64,000 nt of DNA from an uncultured Eubacteriales bacterium (GTDB lineage Bacteria; Bacillota; Clostridia; Lachnospirales; Lachnospiraceae), in assembly GCA_949292785.1 (NCBI GenBank), contig CASFBK010000009.1:1-64000 (forward strand), read 5' to 3'. Of this stretch, positions 1-8,301 are shown piece by piece. Made by a program: the position numbers and the translations under genes. The notes below the pieces were generated by a model. The model did no database searches and was not told the DNA's origin. It saw only the letters and a program-made list of their open reading frames with translations. The first letter of the stretch is position 1. Each line of letters begins with the position of its first letter.

Positions 1-170
1 AGTGTGCTCCGCACACTCTCACGAATATACATTACCTATCAAGCGGAACACACTTTGCCGCGCCGAGCACAGTCGCTTGCGACATAATTCCACTTGTGCA
101 ACACATATTACACTTAGCGAGGTAATTTCGAGCTTAGTGTAATAGCGTACACAGTAGTGCGCATCCTGCA
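1..170. other. Non-coding hairpin-rich segment
   Basis: No gene is visible here. The segment holds several short dyads: 1-7 with 11-17, 72-76 with 79-83 (GTCGC-TT-GCGAC), and an 11-bp imperfect dyad 108-118 with 132-142 with one mismatch. The left edge of the window cuts whatever it belongs to. It could be a degenerate repeat cluster or a structured RNA; I cannot tell which. Confidence 0.4.
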
Positions 171-246
171 CGGAGTGCTTTTTGCTCTATAGAAATCACA
201 ATTTTACACTTTAACGCAGCACGGTATTTCCTATAGAGCAAAAAAG
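171..246. repeat. Dispersed inverted-repeat element, copy 1
   Basis: Perfect 14-bp inverted arms lie at 179-192 and 231-244 around a 38-bp centre. A second copy with the same arm and centre lengths, differing at about five positions, lies at 61768-61843. The right end merges with the A/T run of the csoR terminator. It carries no coding capacity. It resembles a MITE-like or other short mobile repeat. Confidence 0.7.
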
Positions 247-270
247 CGGTACCTATTGGCACCGCTTTTT
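241..270. terminator. Terminator of csoR, usable in both directions
   Basis: Stem AAAAAGCGGT / ACCGCTTTTT (241-250 with 261-270), extendable with one mismatch, flanked by A/T runs on both sides. It lies 44 bp beyond the csoR stop codon on the minus strand. Confidence 0.75.
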
Positions 271-313
271 GAGGTTCTTACTTTTTTATGTTCTTTTTCC
301 TTTTCTCATCTTT

Positions 314-589
314 TTATTTCATATTTGCAAACCGCTCTACTGCCTTGGTAAAGCTCTCAATGGTTTTATCCGCATCTCCATGCTCAATTCCATCCCGGAC
401 ACAATGTTTAATATGCCCCTCCAGTACCACCTGCCCGCACTTATGTAATGCAGACTTTGCGGCATTGATTTGCGAAAGAATATCTTCGCAGGGAACATCT
501 TCATCCACCATTCTGTCTATCGCCTGTACCTGACCGATTATTTTGCTTAATCTGCGATGCAGATTCTCTGCATCCATACACTGTTTCAT
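314..589 (-). CDS. csoR: CsoR/FrmR-family metal-sensing repressor
   Basis: A 91-residue all-helical repressor of the DUF156 (CsoR/RcnR/FrmR) family, which releases DNA on binding a metal or other inducer. Cys34, His59 and Cys63 fit the Cys-His-Cys set used by copper sensors of the CsoR type, so Cu(I) sensing is likely but not certain. The ATG at 589 follows an AGGAGG-type site. A consensus promoter and a CATACC-N6-GGTATG dyad lie just upstream, as expected for autoregulation. The gene is followed by a terminator, and no copper exporter or chaperone is visible next to it in the window. Confidence 0.85.
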   Translation of the reverse strand: MKQCMDAENLHRRLSKIIGQVQAIDRMVDEDVPCEDILSQINAAKSALHKCGQVVLEGHIKHCVRDGIEHGDADKTIESFTKAVERFANMK

Positions 590-605
590 TTTTATCCAAC
601 ACCTC

Positions 606-623
606 CATACCGTTAGGGGTATG
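606..623. promoter_or_regulatory. Probable CsoR operator
   Basis: The dyad CATACC-GTTAGG-GGTATG lies between the -10 element and the csoR ribosome site. It resembles the G/C-tract operators flanked by TAC/GTA known for CsoR proteins. Its position at the transcript start suits autorepression. Confidence 0.6.
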
Positions 624-628
624 TGTAT

Positions 629-658
629 ATATTACAAGGATTTACAGGAATTTGTCAA
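629..658 (-). promoter_or_regulatory. csoR promoter
   Basis: Minus-strand -35 TTGACA (653-658), an 18-bp spacer and -10 TAATAT (629-634). It begins 14 bp past the stop codon of the upstream ABC gene, so csoR has its own promoter. Confidence 0.7.
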
Positions 659-672
659 GGGCTATCTGCTTA

Positions 673-2373
673 TCACAAGCTCTTCTCCGCCCGCCACATG
701 GCAGCATATTTCCCGTTCTTTTTCAAAAGCTCCTCATGGGTTCCCTGCTCCAGCACACCGCCGTCGCCTATCACCACAATCTTGTCTGCATTCTGCACCA
801 CCGACAGGGTGTGGGCAATCATAACAACGGTTTTCCTTTTTTTCAAAAGATTTCCAATCGCCTGCTTTACTAAAAGCTCGTTTTCCACATCCAGATTTGC
901 TGTAGCTTCATCCAGCAGCAAAATCGGACTGTCCTTTAAAATAGCGCGGGCAATGGAAAGTCTCTGACGCTCTCCGCCAGAAAGCTGATTGCCATTCTCT
1001 CCCACCATAGTCTCATACCCTTTGGGCATACGCAAGATGAATTCTTCACAGTTTGCCTCCCGGCAGGCTGCCTCGATTTCCGCGTCAGACGCCTCCGGTC
1101 TGGCATAACGGATGTTATTGCGTATGGTATCATCAAACAGGAAAACCTCCTGGTCTACCATAGAAATCTCCGAAAGTACCTGTTCCGCCCCTGCTTCCGC
1201 TACGGACAAGCCGCCTATTTTGATTGTTCCTCCGGTCGGCTCGTAATATTTTGAAATCAGATTCAATACGGTTGACTTGCCGGAACCGGAATCCCCTACA
1301 ATGGCGGTAAGTCTTTCGTTTTCTATGATAAGGCTCATGTCCTTAAGCACAGGCTCCTTTGCTACATAGGAAAAGTCTATATGCTCTAATGTAATGTCAT
1401 GCTCCTTTGGAGAAAAAGACTGACTCCCCAAGGCTTCTTCCTTTTCTTCCAGTACCTTTTCAATCTTTTTTCTGGAAATCATGAGATTCTTATAGGCTGT
1501 CATATCCACAAAGACCGTTCCCAGCAGCTTTGTGAGAAACAGCGGCAGCAGGCAGACCATAATATAGGAAACCGTAGAAAGCTCTCCTGCCATCCATCTG
1601 CTTCCTGCCACCAGCATCTCCAGCGGAAGGGTCAGCCAGATAAGAATACTGTAAATTGCCCCATCCGGAATGATTTTCACCTCGTAGATAAAACTGATGT
1701 CGCTGTAGGCTTTCATTGCCGCCGTCACAGACTTATTTTTTACACCGCCGATTCCGTAGGCGCGGAAGGTCTGGATTCCGCTGATATATTCCACGGTACT
1801 GCTGACGTTTTCCGCACAGATTTCATTTTTGCGGGGACCGTATTTTTTTACTGCCCGAAAGGAAATTGCCATTGCCGGGAGAAACAAGAGGACTGCCACA
1901 AGCAAAATCAGCCCCGAGGGCAGGTATACAGTTGTGACAAAAACCACCAGCATAATAATTAAGGTCAGATTTTTAAAAATGTCCCCTGTCTTATGGGTCA
2001 AAATCTGTTCGTAGTTGTTTACATTTTCTGTGGCGGCATTGACGTAATCTCCTGTCTGGGCTTTCTGAAAGCGGAAAAGAGGAATCCGTTTCAGCTTGTC
2101 ACCTAAAAACAGGCGGATTGCCTTGCTTACCCCGGCGCCCCCAATCTGTCCCCGTACATATCCGAAGGTGTAAATGCATAGCCGCAGCAGAAAAATCACT
2201 GCCAGTATGCCTGTCATTTCCAGTATTTTTCCCATGTTCATCTGCTTTTCCCAGAGCGCCTGAAAAATGTAATACATCATCATAAAGTTACTGCCGGAGA
2301 GAAGTCCTTCTAATATCACACATATTACCGACAGATACAACTGTTTATTCCATTTCATAGGATTCTGATTCAT
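673..2373 (-). CDS. Half-ABC transporter, pair 1 subunit B
   Basis: A 566-residue type IV ABC half-transporter: a membrane domain of about six spans (residues 10-300) followed by an ATPase domain. Visible motifs are Walker A GDSGSGKS near 360, signature LSGGE near 464 and Walker B LLLDEAT near 488 with the catalytic Glu kept. The ATG at 2373 overlaps the stop of the preceding gene (ATGA), which suggests translational coupling and a heterodimer with it. It is the last gene of a five-gene set S-T-A-ABC-ABC. The substrate is not shown by the sequence; metallophore import in the manner of YbtPQ/IrtAB is inferred from the ECF neighbours. Drug export remains possible. Confidence 0.85.
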   Translation of the reverse strand: MNQNPMKWNKQLYLSVICVILEGLLSGSNFMMMYYIFQALWEKQMNMGKILEMTGILAVIFLLRLCIYTFGYVRGQIGGAGVSKAIRLFLGDKLKRIPLFRFQKAQTGDYVNAATENVNNYEQILTHKTGDIFKNLTLIIMLVVFVTTVYLPSGLILLVAVLLFLPAMAISFRAVKKYGPRKNEICAENVSSTVEYISGIQTFRAYGIGGVKNKSVTAAMKAYSDISFIYEVKIIPDGAIYSILIWLTLPLEMLVAGSRWMAGELSTVSYIMVCLLPLFLTKLLGTVFVDMTAYKNLMISRKKIEKVLEEKEEALGSQSFSPKEHDITLEHIDFSYVAKEPVLKDMSLIIENERLTAIVGDSGSGKSTVLNLISKYYEPTGGTIKIGGLSVAEAGAEQVLSEISMVDQEVFLFDDTIRNNIRYARPEASDAEIEAACREANCEEFILRMPKGYETMVGENGNQLSGGERQRLSIARAILKDSPILLLDEATANLDVENELLVKQAIGNLLKKRKTVVMIAHTLSVVQNADKIVVIGDGGVLEQGTHEELLKKNGKYAAMWRAEKSL

Positions 2374-4145
2374 AAGTCTGCCTCCTTCGCTCCTGCCTGC
2401 TCCAGCTGATACGTCATGTTTCTTGCCTGCTCGTAGCTTTCCCATGCTTTTCGGTAATAATCGTTGGTTTTCAAAACCTCTTCATGGGTTCCCACACAGC
2501 TTACCGTATGGTTTTCCACCACAGCAATCCGGTCGCATATTTTTAACACACTTAGGCGGTGTGCCACGATAATTACTGTTTTTCCGTTACAGAGATATTG
2601 AATTGCCTTGTCAATCTCCACCTGATTTTCCGGGTCTGCGGCGGATGTGGCTTCGTCTAAAATCAGAATCGGCGCATTTTTTAAGATGGCGCGGGCGATA
2701 GCGATTCTCTGTTTTTCCCCACCGGAAAAACGGGTTCCGTAGCTTCCTACCTTTGTATCATAGCCCTCCGGGAGACTCATGATAAATTCGTCAATCTGTG
2801 CTTTTTTGGCTGCCTCCCTCACCTCCTGTAAGGTGGCGTCTGACCCCATACGAATATTTTCTAATACGCTGTCCCTTGTCAAAAAGGTTTTCTGAAACAC
2901 AATGGATACCTGTTCTAACAACTGTTCATAATTTAGGTCTTTTACGTTTTTTCCGCCAATGGTGATACTGCCCCCGGACACATCATAAAATCTGGCAATC
3001 AGCTCGATAATGGTACTTTTTCCTGCACCGGATTTTCCTACCAGCGCCAGCTTTTCTCCATAATGGATGGTAAGATTGCAGTGCTCCAATACTTTTTCTT
3101 TTTCATTGGAAGGATAGGCAAAGCTAACCTCCTTCAGGCAGATTTCATGATTTTCAGGCAGGCTTGTTCCTCCCTCGAACACAGGAATATCTAAAATTTC
3201 CTTTGTCTTTGTAACTGCGTGGAGCACCTGTGCAAATTTGGAGCCTAATTCCTGTAAGGGACGAAGCTCGGTCAGATACAGGGAGCCTACGAACACGAAC
3301 AACAACAGAACACTGGTGGTAATGGCGCCTTTCAAAAAGAAGTATCCGCCAATAGGCACCATAAGAAGCATACCGCATTCTGTAACTACCACATAGGCTG
3401 CATAGGGCGGTCCCATTTTTTTCGAAATCTGATTCCAGATTTTATTTTCTTCCTCTATGGCATTTTTATATTTTTGAAAGGACTGACTTCCCATATTGTA
3501 GGCTTTGATCAGCTTCATTCCGCTGATGTATTCGATGATGACAGAATTAAGCTGAACCAGGGAACGGTTTGCCCCCTCCATCATGCTTCCCATTCCCCAG
3601 AACATGATACCCATGACTACAAGTGCCAGTACAAAGGGAATCAGAGTAAGCAGCGCCAGGGGGAAGTTTACGGTGCACAGATAGAGAAAGACTGCCACCG
3701 GTCCGCACATATAATAAATAAACTCCGGCAAATGATGTGCCAAAAACAGCTCCAGCTTTTCGATGTCTTCATTTAAAACGGTCTTGATGGAGCCGGTATT
3801 ATGCTCGCTTAACACGCCCAAGGGCACCTTTGCCATATGGTCTACAATCATGCATCGTACTTTATAAAGGGTGTGGTAAGCGCCTTTATGCGCCAGTGCG
3901 CCGGAAAAAGCGAACAGGGTAAAACGCACTACAACCGCCGCGGTAATCAGAATACTGTTTTGTACAACAACACTTCTGGTGCATGTACCGTCATAAATGG
4001 CTGTCAGCAGTCTGTAAATACCGTAATAGGGCAGCATAGTGGAAAGTCCGCTGATAAAGGAACAGAGCACCGCTGTAAACAAATAGTATTTGTCCTTTCC
4101 CGCCCATTGCAGTAACAAGCTGACGTTATGTTCTTTTTTCTTCAC
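2370..4145 (-). CDS. Half-ABC transporter, pair 1 subunit A
   Basis: A 591-residue membrane-plus-ATPase half-transporter. The ATPase domain starts near residue 335, with Walker A GKSGAGKS at 370-377, signature FSGGE at 473-477 and DEAT at 497-500. The start is a GTG at 4145 with a GGAAG site upstream. It overlaps the next gene by 4 nt, and the two probably form a heterodimer. The fused EcfA gene ends 67 bp upstream on the same strand, so it is very likely co-transcribed with the ECF module. Function as exporter or importer cannot be read from sequence alone; the ECF linkage favours uptake. Confidence 0.85.
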   Translation of the reverse strand: MKKKEHNVSLLLQWAGKDKYYLFTAVLCSFISGLSTMLPYYGIYRLLTAIYDGTCTRSVVVQNSILITAAVVVRFTLFAFSGALAHKGAYHTLYKVRCMIVDHMAKVPLGVLSEHNTGSIKTVLNEDIEKLELFLAHHLPEFIYYMCGPVAVFLYLCTVNFPLALLTLIPFVLALVVMGIMFWGMGSMMEGANRSLVQLNSVIIEYISGMKLIKAYNMGSQSFQKYKNAIEEENKIWNQISKKMGPPYAAYVVVTECGMLLMVPIGGYFFLKGAITTSVLLLFVFVGSLYLTELRPLQELGSKFAQVLHAVTKTKEILDIPVFEGGTSLPENHEICLKEVSFAYPSNEKEKVLEHCNLTIHYGEKLALVGKSGAGKSTIIELIARFYDVSGGSITIGGKNVKDLNYEQLLEQVSIVFQKTFLTRDSVLENIRMGSDATLQEVREAAKKAQIDEFIMSLPEGYDTKVGSYGTRFSGGEKQRIAIARAILKNAPILILDEATSAADPENQVEIDKAIQYLCNGKTVIIVAHRLSVLKICDRIAVVENHTVSCVGTHEEVLKTNDYYRKAWESYEQARNMTYQLEQAGAKEADL

Positions 4146-4212
4146 TGATATTACTTCCTTTCCATTTCATTAAAACTAAATTATTAAATCAAAAATTAAC
4201 TTAAATCAAGAA

Positions 4213-5592
4213 TTAATTTATATGAATTTCTCTGGTACATGCCAGCTCTATTAGTTCAAAGTCATGGGTTACTACAAAAATAAGCTTTCCCATTCCGGCA
4301 AGCTCCTTCATCAGTTCCGCCACAGCGCACATGCTCTCATAGTCCAGTCCGCTGGTAGGCTCGTCAAAAATCAGAATCTCTTTCCGGCAAATCATACTGA
4401 CGGCAACCGCAACCCTTTGCTTTTGACCGCCGGACAAGGTATTGGGGTGTCTGTCCTTATATTCATACAGACCTAACTGCTTCATGGTGTCCGTGATTTG
4501 CTCCCGGTCAGGACTTTGTATGCCGAAACCGCACTCATGCTCCACACTGTCTGCAAAAAGCTGGTAATTTACGTCCTGCATGACCATGTAGCTGTTTTTC
4601 AGACGTTCCTTTTCCTTACATTCTCTTTCTTTCCAGAGAATCCTCCCCGCCAAGGGCTTTTTCAGCCCGCACAAGTTTCTGCACAGGGTAGACTTTCCTG
4701 CGCCGTTGTGTCCGGTGATAGCAATGATTTCTCCTGCCTCTGCCTGAAAATTCAGGTCAGAGAGAACTGTCTCTTTTCCGTAACCGATGGACAGATTTTT
4801 TACTTCGAAAAAAACTGTCTCTTTTTTATCTGCCACACCCGGCGAGGGCGTAAAATATTTCGCCGCCCGAAGTCCCAGGTCTTTTCTTTCCTCCTCCGGC
4901 AGATTCAAAAACGCCTGCCCAGTCCAGATATGACGCACTTTTCCCTTATCCAGATAAAAAATCCGGTCTGCCAAATCCCGCAGATAATAAAGCCTGTGCT
5001 CTGCAATCAAAATGGTCTTTCCCTGCTGTTTCAGCAGTGCAATATGCTGACGTAAATCTTCCATGGAATCAATGTCCAGATTGGAGGAAGGCTCATCTAA
5101 CAGATAGATGTCCGGGTTCATAGCATAGACCGAGGCAAAGACGATTTTTTGTTTTTCTCCGCCGGAGAGGGAAAAAATACTTCTTCCCAACAGACGCTCT
5201 ATATGTAAATCCTCTGCCGTATTTTTTACTCTCTCTTTCATTTCCTGCCCCGGGACTCCGCTGTTTTCCATGCCAAAAGCAATTTCTCCGTCCGTATCCG
5301 TATTAAAAAACTGGGTCCTGGGATTCTGGAATACAGAGCCTGTGTTTTTTGCAATCTCGTAAAGCTCTCTGTTTCCAATGTCTTCTCCATCTACCAACAC
5401 CTGCCCCGTCAGCTTTCCCGGGAAAAAATCCGGTATCAGCCCATTCACCAGCCTTGTGACCGTGGTTTTTCCACAGCCGCTTCGCCCGGTGAGAACAATA
5501 CATTCTCCGGTTCTGATGGTAAAGTTCAGGTCTTCCACTTTTCCCTCTCCTGTTCCCTCGTAGGTGAAGGAAACATTTTTGAATTCTATCAT
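4213..5592 (-). CDS. Fused ECF transporter ATPase (EcfA-EcfA'), cassette 1
   Basis: A 459-residue protein with two complete ABC ATPase domains in tandem, equivalent to EcfA1 plus EcfA2. Domain 1 has Walker A GRSGCGKT at 36-43, signature LSGGE at 142-146 and LLDEPSSNLD. Domain 2 has Walker A GHNGAGKS at 294-301, LSGGQKQR and FDEPTSGLD. It would power the ECF importer with the T and S proteins encoded directly upstream. Its start codon overlaps the stop of ecfT (ATGA). Single-chain duplicated EcfA proteins are typical of this cobalt/MptD-like ECF group. Confidence 0.88.
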   Translation of the reverse strand: MIEFKNVSFTYEGTGEGKVEDLNFTIRTGECIVLTGRSGCGKTTVTRLVNGLIPDFFPGKLTGQVLVDGEDIGNRELYEIAKNTGSVFQNPRTQFFNTDTDGEIAFGMENSGVPGQEMKERVKNTAEDLHIERLLGRSIFSLSGGEKQKIVFASVYAMNPDIYLLDEPSSNLDIDSMEDLRQHIALLKQQGKTILIAEHRLYYLRDLADRIFYLDKGKVRHIWTGQAFLNLPEEERKDLGLRAAKYFTPSPGVADKKETVFFEVKNLSIGYGKETVLSDLNFQAEAGEIIAITGHNGAGKSTLCRNLCGLKKPLAGRILWKERECKEKERLKNSYMVMQDVNYQLFADSVEHECGFGIQSPDREQITDTMKQLGLYEYKDRHPNTLSGGQKQRVAVAVSMICRKEILIFDEPTSGLDYESMCAVAELMKELAGMGKLIFVVTHDFELIELACTREIHIN

Positions 5593-6293
5593 ACCACCCC
5601 TCTCCTTCTCAGTAAGCCTGCCGCAAAATATCCGAGAAATACCAGAACCGCTACAACATCTTTTGCAGAAAAACGAATTTCCACAAGACTGCTTCTCGGA
5701 CCCGGATTTTCGATTCCACGAGTAACGGATGCAATAGACAGCTCATCTGCGGTGTTGGACGCTGCCGTCATAAGAGGCACATACAGACACTCTACTGTCA
5801 TGACCGGATGGAACAGAATATTTTTTACCGAGGGTGCAATGTCACGCATACGCATGGCGTCCTTAATATAGTGCCAGTCCTCCCGCACCACCGGAAGATA
5901 ACGCAACATTACTGCAAAGGGTATGACAATCTGATTCGGCATACGAATACGCTGAAGCGCCGCCATAAATTCTCCGGTCTTCGTGGTGGAAACCATAAAT
6001 CCCGCCAGAAATCCGCAGGGATAGACCTTGTTCACCAGTCCGAAAAATGCTGCAAGAATCGCCTGCCATGTGCCGGATAATTCGTAAATCGTAAACTGTG
6101 TAATACCGTAAATAACGCCATAGGCAGCCACGCCCATAATGGCATACCGGTATTTTCCGGACATCACTCCCACCGCTCCAACCAGACCTACCAAAATCAA
6201 CTCATACGTGAGTGACGGCGCAAACATAGTACACAGCACACACAAAACCAGCAAAAGAAGCTTGGTCCTCGGGTCGAGATTTATTTCTCTCAT
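5589..6293 (-). CDS. ECF transporter transmembrane protein EcfT, cassette 1
   Basis: A 234-residue membrane protein of the CbiQ/EcfT family. It starts with the family's N-terminal LDPRTKL motif and has several hydrophobic spans. A cytoplasmic segment contains the Ala-Arg-type coupling motif region (MRMRDIAPS, then SVTRGIE near 190). It links the S component to the ATPases. Both ends overlap their neighbours by 4 nt (S gene upstream, EcfA downstream), showing tight operon packing. Confidence 0.85.
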   Translation of the reverse strand: MREINLDPRTKLLLLVLCVLCTMFAPSLTYELILVGLVGAVGVMSGKYRYAIMGVAAYGVIYGITQFTIYELSGTWQAILAAFFGLVNKVYPCGFLAGFMVSTTKTGEFMAALQRIRMPNQIVIPFAVMLRYLPVVREDWHYIKDAMRMRDIAPSVKNILFHPVMTVECLYVPLMTAASNTADELSIASVTRGIENPGPRSSLVEIRFSAKDVVAVLVFLGYFAAGLLRRRGVV

Positions 6294-6901
6294 GCTGTAA
6301 TTCCTGCCTTTTCAAACTGTTTTTTCAATAGCTTTGTTCCCACAAATCCACTTAATGCTGCGATTACAATGGTTCCTAACAGAATAACGGCAAGCATCCA
6401 GTTTGCGGCTGTCGCATTCATCGTGTCTATGTAGCTTGCGGCAGTTCCTCCCTCCAGCATATAGCTGCACCAGTTTTCCCGATCAACGAAAAAGCAGATA
6501 TAGCTTCCGGTAGCTCCGAGACTGATACAGATATAGGCAATTATATTAAGAACTTTGCTCTTATATTTTTTGCTTCCTGCAATTAATTCTCCCAGAATTC
6601 CACCCAGCATATAGCCGATATCCATTGCCCAGTGCATACCAGTGGCAAACCAGACAATTCCAATCAAAATTCCCACAATCGCAATGGGTCCGCGTTTCGG
6701 AACCTTGGCAATTAAAAGCATTAGAACGGGACCTCCCAGCAACGCAGAGCCTAATGGCTGATAAAAGGTAAGAACCGGATTAGGCGCAAAAATGATTCCT
6801 CCCAACAGCATTGTGATAAATAACAGCGCGGTGAAAATTCCGGTTGTTACTAAATCCTTTACGGTTAATCCTTTTTGATTTTCTCTTGATTGTCTGCTCA
6901 T
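6290..6901 (-). CDS. MptD/Trep_Strep-type ECF substrate-binding (S) component, cassette 1
   Basis: A 203-residue membrane protein with about five or six spans and the conserved C-terminal KKQFEKAGI tail shared with the S proteins at 17225 and 27642. The family (TIGR02185, Trep_Strep) has no firmly established substrate. The ATG at 6901 has a good AGGAGG site. It is the first gene of cassette 1 and is preceded by a promoter flanked by two TTAG-N6-CTAA boxes. Linkage to half-ABC pairs resembles the equibactin uptake genes of Streptococcus equi, so a metallophore ligand is my inference. Confidence 0.8.
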   Translation of the reverse strand: MSRQSRENQKGLTVKDLVTTGIFTALLFITMLLGGIIFAPNPVLTFYQPLGSALLGGPVLMLLIAKVPKRGPIAIVGILIGIVWFATGMHWAMDIGYMLGGILGELIAGSKKYKSKVLNIIAYICISLGATGSYICFFVDRENWCSYMLEGGTAASYIDTMNATAANWMLAVILLGTIVIAALSGFVGTKLLKKQFEKAGITA

Positions 6902-6979
6902 AATAAGCCTCCTCTTTTTGTATTTTTCTGATTCCCGCAAAGTATTTGACTTTTAGGGAAATATGTGTTATGAAATTAG

Positions 6980-6993
6980 TTAGTTATTACTAA
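6980..6993. promoter_or_regulatory. DtxR-like box a
   Basis: TTAG-TTATTA-CTAA, with extended half-sites GTTAGT-N4-ACTAAT. It lies just downstream of the cassette 1 promoter -10, where a bound repressor would block transcription. The pattern TTAG-N6-CTAA is contained in the DtxR/IdeR iron box TTAGGTTAGSCTAACCTAA. Confidence 0.5.
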
Positions 6994-7005
6994 TCGACAT
7001 GGATT

Positions 7006-7034
7006 AACATAGCAAAAAATGTTGTGTGTTTCAA
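7006..7034 (-). promoter_or_regulatory. Promoter of cassette 1 (S-T-A-ABC-ABC)
   Basis: Minus-strand -35 TTGAAA (7029-7034), a 17-bp spacer and -10 TATGTT (7006-7011). DtxR-like boxes sit on both sides of it, at 6980-6993 and 7045-7058. Confidence 0.6.
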
Positions 7035-7044
7035 TCCGTTTTGG

Positions 7045-7058
7045 TTAGTTTAGTCTAA
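7045..7058. promoter_or_regulatory. DtxR-like box b
   Basis: TTAG-TTTAGT-CTAA followed by TC. It matches the DtxR/IdeR consensus at 13 of its first 16 positions. It sits between the cassette 1 promoter and the divergent AraC gene and could affect both. Confidence 0.5.
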
Positions 7059-7126
7059 TCGTGTTGATTTTGTGTCTGATTGAGGTATTTTGATTACTTA
7101 TAATTGCTTCGCAATGGAGATGTTAT

Positions 7127-8086
7127 ATGAAGAATAAAATTGGAGATGTTTACAATCAAATATTGATGGAGCGGGAATTTTCTCCCATAGACGCAAACGG
7201 GCACTTTAATTCCTGCGGGCAGACCTACGCCCTTTCACCGAAGTTGGGGGAAGGCTTCTACTGGGTTTACTCAGAGGAAAATCTGTTTGATATTAAGATA
7301 CATGATTTTTTCTTTCATGAGGATTTTTTGTTTGACTGCCTGATGCCGGAGGGCTTAAGTATTTCTTATTACCAGTCTATTGCAGGGCATGAGGTAAGCC
7401 CTTACCGTCGACTGAACGCCAACTGCATCAAGACCTATATCGGCGGCGAAACGCCCTACAAGGCAATTATGCACAGACGGATTCCGGTAAAATCGGTAGG
7501 AATCGAGATTTTGCCGGAGTATTATCTACATTATCTGAAGGAAAAATTTCCGACAGAATATGTGAACCCATATGATACCTTTTCTTCCATTGACGAAACC
7601 TTTCATTTTCCGGAAATGCAGCGGCTTCTGACTCAGGTGGCAGAATATCGTGGGGAAGGTATCAGCGCAAAACTTTTCTATGAGGCCAAGGTCAATGAGG
7701 CAGTCTCCCTTGTGGTGGAACATTTTCACAACCATGACAGGGAGCAGGTGCATATTTCCCGAAAAGATAAGGAACAAATTGAAAGTGTGACCGCATATAT
7801 CAACGACCATGCTTCCTTTCCGCTGACGTTGGAGCAGTTGTCTAAAATTGCATGCATGGGAAACACAAAGCTTAAGAAAACCTTTAAACAAATAAATGGA
7901 TGCACGATTACGGAGTACATCCAGCAGACACGCATGAGTCAGGCGGAGTTTCTTCTGTCCAACACAGATTTGAGCATTGCGCAGATAGCAAGAACCGTTG
8001 GCTACTCCAATCCCAGCCGTTTTGCGGAGTTGTTTTCACGAAATGTAGGAATTTTGCCGGGAGAATACCGGAGGTTGTTAGAGTAA
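7127..8086 (+). CDS. AraC-family regulator, divergent from cassette 1
   Basis: A 319-residue protein. An N-terminal sensing domain of about 210 residues is followed by an AraC-type double helix-turn-helix (about 215-318), including the end motif IARTVGYSNPSRFAELFSR. AraC proteins of this size next to metallophore loci (PchR, YbtA) activate uptake genes when the ligand enters the cell, and divergent placement from cassette 1 suggests the same logic here. The inducer is unknown. It is followed by a plus-strand terminator at 8248. Confidence 0.82.
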   Translation: MKNKIGDVYNQILMEREFSPIDANGHFNSCGQTYALSPKLGEGFYWVYSEENLFDIKIHDFFFHEDFLFDCLMPEGLSISYYQSIAGHEVSPYRRLNANCIKTYIGGETPYKAIMHRRIPVKSVGIEILPEYYLHYLKEKFPTEYVNPYDTFSSIDETFHFPEMQRLLTQVAEYRGEGISAKLFYEAKVNEAVSLVVEHFHNHDREQVHISRKDKEQIESVTAYINDHASFPLTLEQLSKIACMGNTKLKKTFKQINGCTITEYIQQTRMSQAEFLLSNTDLSIAQIARTVGYSNPSRFAELFSRNVGILPGEYRRLLE

Positions 8087-8247
8087 AATGTAACATCTCT
8101 TTACACTGTGTTTCTTTTCTATGGTATTACAAATATGAATTGAATTAAGATAGATTCCCTGCACTGTCTTTACTTGATTTTAACTGGTAATATTGCGAAT
8201 TGCTCTTGGATGGTGCACTTCTTCGGCACCAATAGACTCTTTTATCA

Positions 8248-8280
8248 GGCGGTCACCTGTGACCGCCGACATTTTTCTTT
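8248..8280 (+). terminator. Terminator of the AraC gene at 7127
   Basis: Stem GGCGGTCA / TGACCGCC (8248-8255 with 8260-8267) with a 4-nt loop, followed by a T-rich run. It lies between convergent genes. Confidence 0.75.
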
Positions 8281-8301
8281 TGAATGATTCGTGAGAGATA
8301 T

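Noticed and set aside
1399-1962. Long open frames antisense to the ABC genes
   Set aside because: They lie opposite conserved domains, lack ribosome sites and have no recognisable features; they are by-products of the coding strand.
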